64,000 nt of DNA, taken from assembly GCA_016584305.1 (NCBI GenBank), contig JACEEZ010000391.1:599732-663731 (forward strand), written 5' to 3'. A model generated the notes under the pieces. The model was given only the letters and a program-made list of their open reading frames with translations. It was not told the DNA's origin and made no database searches. Of this stretch, positions 10,801-20,867 are shown one piece after another. The translations under genes were made by a program, and so were the position numbers. The stretch comes from Chionoecetes opilio. Its lineage: Eukaryota; Arthropoda; Malacostraca; Decapoda; Majidae. Position 1 is the first letter of the stretch. Each line of letters starts with the position of its first letter.

Positions 10801-12122
10801 TCCTATAGACTCCATAGTGTGGGCGAAATGACTCCATAGTGTGGGGGGAAATGACTCTAGTGTGGGCGAAATGACCGATACCAACCTAACCATTACTGTC
10901 GCGAGTTTTCCCGATTTGTGTAGGGACAAAAATATGGTAGACGGACAGTACCATGAGGTCATGAGGCAAGGATGGGTAAGTCACCGTGGTTATGCCCAAA
11001 TTTTTTATGGATGGGGTAATAAGATAAATCAAAGCAAGGTTGGTGATGTTTGGTATAGACTCAAGAGTATTCCATTGGCTCGTCAAGTAACACTTAAACC
11101 ATGATGTAGCACTACTTATTTTGAGGAAAGACAACAAAAGGAACTCAATTAATAAGGTATTTTAATAAATATCCCTACCATGAATGGGGTACAAAAACCC
11201 ACAAAGAGAAACTACGACGATGAAAAAAAATCGAGTTGTTTGGGCGAAATTGATATTCCAGGGTGCATATTTCCGGCTCGCTGACAACATAGAGAAGACC
11301 TGAGGTGATGGTTGATGTGCAAGGTTCTAAACCAGGGAAAAAAGCACAGCAGAGTCTCATTAAGAAGTAAGCAAGTGGTAGGGACACTTAAGTACCTACC
11401 AGTTGCTTACCTTTTGACGAGGCTCTGTTATGACCCGTTTTCTTGGTTTAGAAGCCTCTGCACATCACCATTACCTCGGTCCCTTCTCTATAGTGTTGTC
11501 AGTGAGAACAGAGCACAGTAATATAGCACCTGGAATATCAATTTGCGCAAAATAACTCGAAATTTTCCATCGCCGTAGTTTCCCTTCGTAGGTCCACCCG
11601 CGGCGACCCCGCCTTATCCCCACAATGCACCGATGTAAACAAACCCTGACGTAGTTATGGGTAGGGTCCTTGTGGAGGCGACTGCCGCGGCGGGGAGTGG
11701 TGGGGGGGAGAAATTTTGGCGGGGAGATTTAATCAAAAAAATTGCCACTTCACGCGTCGACTCATTGCACTTCTAGGCTTTCTATCTGATTGATACACAA
11801 TAATAACAGGAAAATATGACTGCCTGGGGATAGATTTAAATTCTAAACATTCGTTATTGACTAATAATAAACATAGAGTAGCATTTACCTCGCCTCCTCA
11901 ACTATAACCTACTTGGTTATTTGGTTATATACAATGTTTTACAGAATCAGGCTTCTATACAATATACATAAGAAGAAAACGTTCTTAATATTATACTTGT
12001 GTGTTTTAAGTACAGTGGAATAAGCCCATATTTTTCTTTCAAGTTGACCAACTTTTCACCAAATTGTGAGTTAAAACTACCAGCGAAACCCCTGGCATTT
12101 CGGAGTTGCAGTTCTCTCTAAT

Positions 12123-12992
12123 TAGAGAGAACTGCAACTCCGAAATGCCAGGGGTCGCTGGCAGTTTTAACTCACAATTTGGGGGAAAAGTTGGTCAACT
12201 TGAAGAAAAATATGGGCTTATTCCACTGCACTTAAAAAACAAAAGTATAATATTAAAACGATTTTCTTCTATATGTATATTGTATAGAAGCCTGATTCTG
12301 TAAAACATTGTATATAACCAAATAACCAAGTAGGTTTGTTGAGGAGGCGAGGTAAATGCTACTCTTTTGATATTATATAGTCCCAAAAACGTATGTTTAG
12401 AAGTTATCTATACCTAGGCAGTCATATGCTCCTGTTATTTTTGTGTATCAATCAGATAGAAAGCCTGGAAGTGCAATGAGTCACGCGTGAAGGGGGAATG
12501 TTTGATTCAATCTCCCCCCCACAATCTCCCCGCCCACCACTCCCCGCCGCGGCGTGTCGCCTCCACAATTATAACCTACATTGTCGCAGCAACAAGCCGA
12601 TTTCGGCATTCTTTATTCTTCGTTTTTCCAAGGCATTGCTTATTGTATTTTGACAAGCGTTTGCCAGACGCAGCAGTACTGTCTTAGAAAACAGTGTGAA
12701 CATCGCCCAAATTTTACATGCCACAATATACATGTAAAAAATATATTAAGCTCTGCTACTCGAGGCGAGTAATTTGCATTAAATTGCTATTTAGAACGTT
12801 CAATCGTAATGCATGCATGCATACCCCTTACTAGAAACAACAGAAGAACGTTCTTTTTTAGTATTCAGATGAGGTGCATCAATATTCATTGCGAAATTGA
12901 TTTATGAAAAATATTAGTCGCGGAGGGAAAACACAGTAGACCAACCTTTGAGTTAAAACTGCCAGCGACCACTGGCATTTCTCGAGTTTCAG
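12123..12992. mobile_element. MITE-like unit D, inverted
   Basis: Fourth member of the family, in opposite orientation to A, B and C, so C and D form a head-to-head inverted pair around 12120. Its far end is truncated near 12992 after the subterminal word ACTGGCATTTCTCGAG. Confidence 0.75.
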
Positions 12993-13254
12993 ATCATTGG
13001 AATTTCAAATGTTTCTCATTCATCACCACCACTACTTTATTCGGTGATGGTCGATGTCGTAGATGAAAGAATTTTCTTTTTTTGCGTACTCCAAAAATAT
13101 CTGTAATACTTTAGCTAACCATTAGATGCTGTAAGATACATTATGATACATGCCGAATGGCAGCTCCTACCTACTGTGGACTCGCTGTGACGTCATGACG
13201 CGAGAGAGTTTTCAAAGCTAAGCCGCCAGATGTCTCTCGCGCATCTCACATCCG

Positions 13255-13929
13255 CTGCCCTTTGAGCGTGAATGATCTATCATTTACCGTAAACTCCCTG
13301 TATTTTTTCGGGACATATCAGAATTACCCTTCAATACAACAACTGAAACAGTTCTTAATAAAAAATGTAGTTTATCATTTTGTTTTTCAGCACTTGAAGA
13401 AAATATTGGCAAAACATAGAATACTTGAAAACTCAATTTCTTAAAATCGTCATTTCATGGAAACACTGCACGTTCAAGCTGAATGAAGCTTCAGGAAGTA
13501 TGTACTTGTATGTAAGCTTTCGCCGAGTACTACCTGTTTTGGATGTGTCTGTCTCTTTTGCGACGAACATTTAACCAAGAAATGTGTGGCGTTCAGCATC
13601 TCCGAAGAAACCATCCCGATGTCGGGATCTGATATCAGTCACTTCTTCTTATCCACGGCTGGGGGGAAGAGTCTTGTTTTGTTCTTGTTTTAGGGCTGCG
13701 AGGATACCTTGGGGAACACTATGAGCCCTGGTGATGTCCTATGATGCTATATCAGGCGTGGTAGTTGACCTGTCCCCTCAGGAAGTTCAAGTGCTGAAAA
13801 ACAAAATGATAAACTACATTTTTTATTAAGAACTGTTTCAGTTGTTGTATTGAAGGGTAATTCTGATATGTCCCGAAAAAGTACAGGAAATTTACGGTAA
13901 ATGATAGATCATTCACGCTCAAAGGGCAG
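13255..13929. repeat. inverted repeat with 144-bp arms
   Basis: Arms at 13255-13398 and 13786-13929 are near-perfect reverse complements of equal length. The 387-base spacer contains, at 13670-13785, an antisense copy of the LINE 3' region found at about 14358-14475. The right arm directly abuts the LINE fragment at 13935. Confidence 0.8.
13670..13785 (-). mobile_element. LINE 3'-end fragment, antisense
   Basis: The reverse complement closely matches 14358-14475, including the phrase CAACTACCACGCCTG and CCTCGCAGCCCTAAA. Diverged relatives occur at 42655-42765 and 53707-53810, so this is a dispersed LINE 3' end. Confidence 0.65.
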
Positions 13930-13934
13930 AGGAT

Positions 13935-14270
13935 ATGAGAGCGCGAGAAACAGGCTTGAGCGTGAGCTTATTAGAAAACTCCCCAATCAGGTCGGACTTT
14001 GGCAGACTTGTTTATATGGCTTTGGGTCACACAGCACTCACGACACACCTGCATCGCCTGCACCTCACGCCCGACCCGTACTGCCCCTGGTGCAGGAACG
14101 TCCCTGAGTCGATTGAGCACTTCCTGCTCCAGTGTCCTCGCTTCCACTCCCACCGACAACTTCTACGTGGTCAACTCATCGCCCTGAACGTCACAACCTT
14201 TGACCTGCCCACCCCCATCACGACGCCCCACCGTCATCCGTCTCACCTGTGCTTTCCTGAGGAAGACTAA
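13935..14270 (+). pseudogene. LINE ORF2 C-terminus (zinc knuckle)
   Basis: The 111-residue frame reads GHTALTTHLHRLHLTPDPYC and contains a CCHC knuckle, C-x2-C-x8-H-x4-C (CPWC...ESIEHFLLQC). This is the layout found after the reverse transcriptase/RNase H region of I-, R1- and Jockey-like LINEs. The reverse transcriptase itself is missing: the fragment is 5'-truncated at the inverted repeat ending at 13929. The ATG is only the first in the frame and not a true start. About 200 bases of 3' UTR-like sequence follow. Confidence 0.7.
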
Positions 14271-14582
14271 TCAACTCTCGAGACTGTGATTTCTTCACGG
14301 CTGTACACCACAGGGCGAATATCGTCGATTTCGACATCACTGCCCTTCAACAACAACAAGATCAACTACCACGCCTGTGATAGCTTTATAAGACATCACC
14401 AGGGTTCATATGGTTCCTCAACGGATCCTCGCAGCCCTAAACAACACCGAGATCCAAGAACCCAGAGTTTTGACGGCCTCCTCTCCCCCGATGGGCCTGA
14501 CTGACTGACTCATACATACATGCAAATATAGAGGCAACGGTTGTGTTCAGGTATGTAGGTGTGTGTGTGTGATGGCCAGCGC
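14271..14582. other. LINE 3' UTR-like sequence and GT microsatellite
   Basis: Sequence up to about 14510 matches other LINE 3' fragments in the window. A short (GT)n tract follows at about 14559-14570. No independent gene is seen. Confidence 0.5.
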
Positions 14583-15045
14583 AGGTATTCCATTATGGAC
14601 AATTGCAGGGAATACCATGGACCGAGGTGGCGTGCAGGTGGCAGCCTTTTCGGTTATAATGGACGAGAACTGCGCGCTCTCTACCGCCGTTACCACTTAC
14701 GTCTTGGTAAATTTTTGATTATAATAGACGAGGACTTCGCGGTCGTTTTCAGAGACACCAACTAATTTTTCCTGGACTACAATAAGTGCTTTGGTATTAT
14801 TTTACGATAGTTCCAAACTTCCGGACACAATTGGGAGCATGGTTTTTGTTTACCTTATTGTATTCTAAGAGACATTTTCTCCTTGAGCTTTCCGTCGCAA
14901 ATAAATAGTTTCGGAGATGTAGAAAATTAATGGTGGGAGGAGGAATACGTCTCCATTTGTTTACAAAATGCCTCCCTCTTCCTCTTCTTGTGACCTGCAT
15001 CGCTTTTGTTCCGGAGTAAGTTTTCCGTGCGCAACCGTGGCTAGG
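14583..15045. repeat. dispersed repeat R1, left arm
   Basis: This block carries words such as GACACCAACTAATTTTTCCT, CCGGACACAATTGGGAGCAT and CTTTCCGTCGCAAAT. It recurs in the opposite orientation at about 17648-17676 plus 20303-20690. Relatives are found near 22900, 23400, 23940, 24600, 26050, 29960 and 30860. It therefore forms one arm of a large inverted repeat around the LTR element and the MULE. No coding function is apparent. Confidence 0.65.
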
Positions 15046-15110
15046 AGGTTAATCTCGGGGTTTGGTATTTTATTAAACTTTTTTATTATTGGACCCAGTT
15101 AGGAGGTTAA

Positions 15111-15144
15111 AGGTTAGGTTAGGTTAGGTTAGGTTAGGTTAGGT
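15111..15144. repeat. interstitial TTAGG telomere-type array
   Basis: Six perfect AGGTT units and a partial one form a (TTAGG)n array, the arthropod telomere motif. It is interrupted on the right by the LTR element at 15145; an AGGT appears again at 17644-17647 as the target duplication. Confidence 0.9.
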
Positions 15145-15534
15145 TGTAGCGAGTAAAGTAGTCACCCCTTTCAGTCTCCATGTTTCCGTTCTCTGCCAGT
15201 GCGGTCTATACAGAGAATCAGCGTAGCACGGGGACTATTCTATATTGTAGTCTTCAATATTGTTATTGTGATTATCATGTGTTTGCACTGTTATCAGCTT
15301 ATCAATATAATCAATTATATGCAACGTGTCACCAGCAATATATACTGGAAGTATCCTTGGTGAAACTCGCATGTCTTGGCGAGTTTTGCATAACACCTTG
15401 AAAATCACCAATTATGTAGCCTGAAATTTTGTATATATACTCCAGATTTTATGCAATAAAACCAACCTAAACTGGCCAAATGAGTATCCTTCATTCCAGT
15501 TAAACCAAAGCTATGAACACTCCACCTAGTTACA
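15145..15534 (+). repeat. left LTR
   Basis: A 390-bp repeat beginning TGTAGCGAGTAAAGTAGTCA and ending CACCTAGTTACA. It appears identical to 17254-17643; the 73-codon open frame inside is the same in both. It contains ATGCAATAAAACC (about 15451), a plausible LTR polyadenylation signal. Confidence 0.9.
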
Positions 15535-15535
15535 A

Positions 15536-15555
15536 ATGGTGACCCGGAGTGTAAG
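15536..15555 (+). other. putative primer-binding site
   Basis: Immediately after the left LTR comes ATGGTGACCCGGAGTGTAAG. A TGGTGACC-type sequence one or two bases after the LTR is the expected position and character of a tRNA primer-binding site. The tRNA was not identified. Confidence 0.55.
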
Positions 15556-15829
15556 CTAATGGTTTCTAGGTGGCTTAAACTGGTGCTGTCCATCTCGGCA
15601 TAGAAATGCAATTTCTATGTTTTGCTGGACACAAGAGCACACCTCTCCTAGTCGTGGGACCTGCGTCTTCGGAAGCATTCGTCCCATTGCTCCCGCTGTA
15701 TATTCTTAGCCTCCAGCTTCACTGGGGATCGCTAGGTTGAAAGCGGGATAGGGAGAAGTACACGTATACGTGTAGCCGCCACCTAGTCAGGTTTCCCACC
15801 CAAACCCCGGCACCTTCTGTGCCTTCCTC

Positions 15830-16110
15830 AGGGCATTTTTGCCCTCAGACGCCTCACTGCGTCCTCAGCGGCCTATGCGCATTCAGCGCGGCCACTACCC
15901 CGCCAGGCGCCTCACTGCGTCCTCAGCGGCCTTATGCGCATTTAGCGCGGGCCCTGCTTCCTCCGAGGCCTCACTGCGGCCTATGCGCATTTAGCGCGGC
16001 CGCTGCCCTCCTCCAGACGGCTCACCGCGTCCTCAGCGGCCTTATGCGTGTTTAGCGCGGGCCCTGCTTCCTCATACGCCTCAGTGGCCTATGTGCACTC
16101 AGCGCAGCCA
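15830..16110. repeat. imperfect tandem repeat (TCACTGCGTCCTCAGCGGCC type)
   Basis: About five to six imperfect units containing CCTCAGCGGCC, TATGCGCAT and AGCGCGGCC, roughly 40-65 bp each. It forms the first repeat block of the LTR-element interior. Confidence 0.75.
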
Positions 16111-16299
16111 CTTCACCCTCTGACGCCTCCTTGCGCCCTCAGCACGACCTCACGCGCATTCTGCGCAGCCCCACGGTGTTATTGAATCACTCCACGGCCG
16201 CCGCTCGCCGCCCTATGGATTACCAGCCCTGTGGATTACTCAACCCTCAACTCCACAGTGTTAAAGTGACTCGTTCCACGGCCGCCGCTCGCCGCCCTA

Positions 16300-16530
16300 T
16301 GGATTACTCACCACCCTGTGGATTACTCACCGCCCTGTGGATTACTCACCGCCCGGTGGATTACTCACCACCCTGTGGATTACTCACCGCCCTATGGATT
16401 ACTCAACAGCCCTGCGGATTACTCAACCCTCAGCCCCACAGTGTTAAAGTGACTCGCTCCACGGCCGCCGCTCGCCACCCTATGGATTACTCACCACCCT
16501 GTGGATTACTCACCGCCCTGTGGATTACTC
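16300..16530. repeat. 19-bp minisatellite
   Basis: The unit CCCTGTGGATTACTCACCG repeats every 19 bases (for example starts of TGGATT at 16319, 16338, 16357 and 16376), in two clusters. Second repeat block of the LTR element. Confidence 0.85.
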
Positions 16531-16559
16531 ATCACCAGGCTGCAACACTACCAGGCGCC

Positions 16560-17140
16560 AACACCAGCCGGCGTCAACACTGCCATGGCGGTAACACTGC
16601 CACGCCCGCAACACTGCCGGCGGCACCACTGCCATGGTGGTAACACTGCCACGCCCGCAACACTGCCGGCGGCACCACTGCCATGGCGCAACACTGCCAC
16701 GCCCGCAACACAAGCCGGCGGCACCACTGCCATGGCGCAACACTGCCACGCCCGCAACACAAGCCGGCGGCACCACTGCCATGGCGGTAACACTGCCACG
16801 CCCGCAACACTGCCGGCGGCACCACTGCCATGGCGCAACACTGCCACGCCCGCAACACAAGCCGGCGGCACCACTGCCATGGCGGTAACACTGCCACGCC
16901 CGCAACACTGCCGGCGGCACCACTGCCATGGCGCAACACTGCCACGCCCGCAACACTGCCGGCGGTACCACTGCCATGGCGCAACACTGCCACGCCCGCA
17001 ACACAAGCCGGCGGCACCACTGCCATGGCGCAACACTGCCACGCCCGCACACAAGCCGGCGGCACCACTGCCATGGCGCAACACTGCCACGCCCGCACAC
17101 AAGCCGGCGGCACCACTGCCATGGCGGCAACACTGCCAAG
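16560..17140. repeat. 49-bp minisatellite
   Basis: CCATGGCG recurs at 16681, 16730, 16779 and 16828, giving a 49-bp unit; a 48-bp variant occurs near the right end. There are about 12 units. Units alternate between forms containing AAGCCGGCGG and TGCCGGCGG. The unequal period explains the long frames in every reading frame, which should not be taken as genes. Confidence 0.9.
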
Positions 17141-17240
17141 CCAGCAACTGGTCACCACAGCCCTCCACATCAAATCGGCAACAGAAACACCAGCAGCACC
17201 GCTCCACCAACCAAAGTCTCGTTCCTCCTCCCGCGTCACT

Positions 17241-17253
17241 AGGGGGGGGGTAC
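17241..17253 (+). other. putative polypurine tract
   Basis: AGGGGGGGGGTAC lies directly before the right LTR, the expected place of the plus-strand primer. Confidence 0.6.
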
Positions 17254-17643
17254 TGTAGCGAGTAAAGTAGTCACCCCTTTCAGTCTCCATGTTTCCGTTC
17301 TCTGCCAGTGCGGTCTATACAGAGAATCAGCGTAGCACGGGGACTATTCTATATTGTAGTCTTCAATATTGTTATTGTGATTATCATGTGTTTGCACTGT
17401 TATCAGCTTATCAATATAATCAATTATATGCAACGTGTCACCAGCAATATATACTGGAAGTATCCTTGGTGAAACTCGCATGTCTTGGCGAGTTTTGCAT
17501 AACACCTTGAAAATCACCAATTATGTAGCCTGAAATTTTGTATATATACTCCAGATTTTATGCAATAAAACCAACCTAAACTGGCCAAATGAGTATCCTT
17601 CATTCCAGTTAAACCAAAGCTATGAACACTCCACCTAGTTACA
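17254..17643 (+). repeat. right LTR
   Basis: Direct copy of the left LTR, same length and ends, followed by the AGGT target duplication. Confidence 0.9.
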
Positions 17644-18059
17644 AGGTAAGGTAGCCACGGGTACGCACGGAAAACTGGTGTGGGTCCAACTCGGCTCATT
17701 CCCAACTCGCCCCATTTACGATATCCAACTCTGCTCACCTGGTGAACCAACTCGGACCATTTTCGAATACCAGCTAGGCCCGCCAACTCGGACCATTTTA
17801 GATGCATGCTTCGATCTTTCATTCAACTCGCCAAACAACTTTTGAACTTGATTGAACAATCAACAAAAATACAAATGTCAAGCTTCGATACTTCGATCTC
17901 GCATTCAATGCTTGTCCTCAAGTTTAGTGAACCTTTAACAGCGAACAAAACATCAGTGGTCAAGTTTCGATACTTCGGACTCGCATTCAATGCTTGTCCT
18001 CAAGTTTAGTGAAAACAAAACAGGTTACAGTTGGCGACAATTACGGTTTTTGTGGAGAC

Positions 18060-19973
18060 ATGGCTGATCAGTGCTTGGTGTGTTGGAATTTAGTGAGGCC
18101 CCGACAGGTATGTACAGTAGTGGAGTGACGTATCTTTTGTCTGTCTTGCTTGCGACATGGCGAGGGCTGACCAAACTATTTTTCTAAGTTCTGAGAAAAC
18201 GTTTGTTCTAAGTTTTGAGAAATCTGAATATCAGGTATTTATATCACAACAGGAGGCACTGGTATGTGATGGATGCATGCGCTGGCAGCACAGGACATGC
18301 GGGAGTGGTGTTGCCAGGAAGGAATACAGGGCAGCCGTGAAGGAGGGGCACAACATCGACTGGATGTGTAATTTCTGCAGGACACTGGACACTGGCGCAA
18401 CTCCCACCGGAGATGAGAGATGTTCGGCACCTGACACAAGCGAAACTTGCATCGAAGATGAAAGTATGGTGGCATCAGATACAAGCGCAATTCCTGCTGA
18501 AAGTTCAGGTCTGACGTCACTGGACACTGGTGCAGCTCCCGCTGATGACCACACACCTTCTAATGTTCATGCACGACATGACATAACATATGAAAAAGTG
18601 CTATCATCAACACAAAGAGGGCAGCATAAGGTAATAGACAGCTTGGGTTACGCATACACAATGAAAAGAAAAACACGTGTTGCTGTACACTGGAGATGTG
18701 TTGTGAGGAATAAAAATTCAAATTGCAGAGCTACAATAAAAGAAGCAGACGAGAAGTACGTCAGAGGTCACAACCCTCATTGCCATCCCCCAGAAGCATG
18801 CCCTGCGATAACGAGTAAAGTTTCAGCCCTTGTTAAAAAGAAAGCTGTAGAAGACGTGTTTCGTTCAGCAACAGACATCGTTGAAGAGGTATTCCGTGAC
18901 AAAGTTAATCCTCACGTGCCCCTAACTTCTTTACCTGCTCCCGTGAACCTTGCCCGCCAAGGAAATCGTAAACGTAGGGCCACACGACCAGCTGAACCTC
19001 TTGATTTGACTTTTGAAATAAGTAATGATCTAACATTACTCAAAATTTTCTGCAACATGACATTTTTATTGGTGGCCGACGACATCCGTTATTCTCAACA
19101 CATGAACAATTGTCACTGCTTAGCAAGGCAAAGCATTGGTATGCTGATGCTACATTTAAAATAGTGCGACGCCCTTTCACTCAACTTTTCAGTATTCATG
19201 CTTATGTACAGTATGAGAGTAATATGAAACAAGTACCACTGCTGTTTGCTCTAATGTCTGGAAAAAGATGCAGAGATTATAAGAAAGTATTATCAAAGAC
19301 TAAAGAACTTCTAGGTGAGGAACTGAGAGTGGAGGAAATTACGATTGATTTCGAGGAAAGTGTCTGGCGTGCAATTCCCGACGTCCTGCCTAATGTTTTT
19401 ATTCGAGGATGTAGTTTTCATTGGGGGCAAGCAGTATGGAGGAAAATTCAAGAGCTGGGCCTGCAAGCGTCGTATACAAATGATGCTGGGATCCATAAAT
19501 ACCTGAGAAAAGTCCTTTCACTACCATATGTGCCAGCAGAACATATAGAACTGTTTGTAAGGTTTTACAGAAAAGCAAATGGCTGTCAATCACTTTTAAA
19601 TCTTCTGGATTACATCAGAAACACATGGATTTATTCCAATATCTGGCATCCAAGGTCATGGTGCGTGTTTGCCAGAAGCATCCGCACCAACAATGATGTA
19701 GAAGGCTGGCACCACCGCATCAATTTGAAGGCGCGCAAAGGGCAACTGAGCTTTTACCTCCTCATAAAGCTCCTTCATGACGAGGCCAGGCTTGTCTCCC
19801 TCCAGGTGCGTCTGCTCTCAGATGGCAAGGTATTACGCAAACAACGAGCAAAATACGCTAAACATCACGGACAATTAGTTAGCCTCTGGGAGCAGTACAA
19901 TGCCGGTGACAGATCGGCAAACAATTTACTACGAGCTGTGTCATATCACATCGCCGTGTATGTTCGTTATTGA
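18060..19973 (+). CDS. MULE transposase with PHD and FLYWCH zinc fingers (one intron, one frameshift)
   Basis: Exon 1 (18060-18107) starts MADQCLVCWNLVRPRQ and ends at an AG|GTATGT donor. A 145-nt phase-0 intron (18108-18252) ends in CAACAG. Exon 2 continues in frame. Joining the exons creates a C4HC3 PHD-type finger: CLVC, CDGC, HRTC, CNFC. A FLYWCH-type finger follows (about 18600-18800; HWRCVVRNKNSNC then HNPHCH). The MULE DDE domain (about 19130-19750) shows YADATF, ITIDFE, CSFHWGQAVW and NNDVEGWHH, giving plausible catalytic D, D and E. The frame changes once between about 19030 and 19050: FEISND reads in one frame and FLQHDIFIGG in the next. The total is about 590 residues. A single indel, real or a sequencing error, separates it from an intact gene. 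Expected role: nuclear transposase cutting at the TIRs. Confidence 0.85.
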
Positions 19974-20131
19974 TGGTTTTTTTTTTTTAGTTTTAGTTTT
20001 TTATTTTAGCTTCAGAATTACATGTTTTATTTGATTTACTTTTAGTTCCATGTATATTTGTTTTAGTTTTTAAATAGTTTTTTTATAGGCTTTATATAGA
20101 GTATCCTTTTTTAACTTATTGACATGCATGA

Positions 20132-20137
20132 AATAAA
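20132..20137 (+). terminator. poly(A) signal of the MULE gene
   Basis: AATAAA lies about 160 nt after the transposase stop and before the right TIR. Confidence 0.6.
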
Positions 20138-20302
20138 TATATGTTTCATAAGTTTTAGCACATGTTTTCTATCAGTACAAAAATTACTGCGTATGAAAAA
20201 AAAAAAAAAAAATCATGTCTTAGCAAGTGTTTCCGGGCCGAGTTGGTACACACAATGGGCCGAGTCGGCAATAGGCCAAGTTGGCCTGCAACCCGGAAAA
20301 CT

Positions 20303-20860
20303 TACTCCGAAACAAAAGCGATGCAGGTCACAAGAAGAGGAAGAAGGAGGCATTTTGTAAACAAGGAGACGTATTCCTCCTCCCACCTAAAATGTTCTAT
20401 ATCTCCAAAACTATTGATTTGCGACGGAAAGCTCAAAGAGAAAATGTCTCTTAGAATACAATAAGGTACGTAAACAAAAACCATGCTTCCAATTGTGTCC
20501 GGAAGTTTGGAACTATCGTAAAAATTTACCGGTGCTTTTTTTAATGGAGATAGTTTTATTTTCCGGAAACCCATATATTTCATCACCGAATTTTATGGTC
20601 GCCGTTTCCATTAAAAACACTGGTAATAATGGACGTGGACTTCGCGGTCGTTTACAGAGACACCAACTAATTTTTCCTGGCCTACAATAGGTGCTTTTTC
20701 TAATGGAGATAGTTTTATTTTGCGTAAAACCATAGTTTAAAAAAAAAAAAAAAAAAGCATCACCGAATTTTATGGTATTGTTTCCTTTAAAAACATTGTA
20801 TCTCCATCAGAAAAAGCACTAAAACTTTGCCGGGAAAAATTAGTCAGGGTTTATAGGTTT
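20303..20860. repeat. dispersed repeat R1, right arm
   Basis: Reverse-complement counterpart of 14583-15045, continuing from the short piece at 17648-17676 left of the MULE. It includes GCGATGCAGGTCACAAGAAG and TTTGCGACGGAAAGCTCA. Poly(A) runs and a second partial copy follow to 20860. Confidence 0.65.
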
Positions 20861-20867
20861 TAATGAA

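Larger units (their letters stand above)
8573..11669. mobile_element. 3.1-kb palindromic insert in unit C
   Basis: The ends are GGGCCCCAGACATAACTACG at 8573 and a near-perfect complement ending at 11669; the match runs inward for about 60 bp. The whole insert is a long imperfect palindrome centred near 10120. Each arm carries a ~380-bp hairpin (about 8657-9035 and 11208-11585) whose halves are themselves complementary. The middle of the arms is degenerate TTAGG-like repeat with the phrase CAAGCCCCCTGCTAGG in both orientations. No transposase is present. At most a 1-bp target duplication (T) can be argued, so the class is unknown. Confidence 0.8.
8140..12118. mobile_element. MITE-like unit C, split by a 3.1-kb insert
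   Basis: The left part (8140-8572) and right part (11670-12118) together make one unit of the same family and orientation as A and B. In unit B the sequence around the break is continuous, which defines the insertion point. The right end meets unit D through the same CTCTCTAATTAGAGAG junction seen between B and C. Confidence 0.75.
15145..17643. mobile_element. non-autonomous LTR retrotransposon with minisatellite interior
   Basis: Two direct 390-bp repeats starting TG and ending CA bound a 1719-bp interior. A 4-bp target duplication AGGT (15141-15144, 17644-17647) flanks the whole. A primer-binding-site-like sequence follows the left LTR and a G-rich polypurine tract precedes the right LTR. 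No gag, protease, reverse transcriptase or integrase is present. The interior is instead three successive tandem-repeat blocks (15830-16110, 16300-16530, 16560-17140). Long frames on both strands come from the 49-bp repeat, which is not a multiple of three and so leaves all frames open. Structurally it fits a TRIM/LARD-like element that depends on a helper. Apparently matching LTRs suggest recent insertion. Confidence 0.88.
17677..20293 (+). mobile_element. MULE (Mutator-like) DNA transposon, structurally complete
   Basis: The element starts GGTGTGGGTCCAACTCGGCT and ends with a sequence whose complement starts GGTTGCAGGCCAACTTGGCC. The inverted match continues for about 39 bp at roughly 70 percent. 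It is flanked by a perfect 9-bp target duplication CGGAAAACT (17668-17676 and 20294-20302), the classical length for Mutator elements. The target is dispersed repeat R1, whose uninterrupted form at about 15005-15045 confirms the empty site. Extra CCAACTCGGaCCATT-like motifs are repeated in the left subterminal region (to about 17800). The transposase gene inside is on the plus strand with a poly(A) signal before the right end. Confidence 0.9.

Noticed and set aside
15111..15144. True chromosome end at the TTAGG array
   Set aside because: The array is only about 34 bp and is flanked by sequence on both sides, so it is interstitial.
15180..15401. 73-codon frame repeated exactly at 17289-17510
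   Set aside because: Both lie inside the LTRs; identity reflects LTR identity and not a gene pair.
16560..17140. CRISPR-like regularity
   Set aside because: Repeats are directly adjacent with no unique spacers, in a eukaryotic LTR element; it is a minisatellite.
16501..17290. Frames of 200-254 codons on both strands inside the LTR element
   Set aside because: They are translations of a 49-bp tandem repeat, which keeps all frames open. The repeats show no protein-like conservation.
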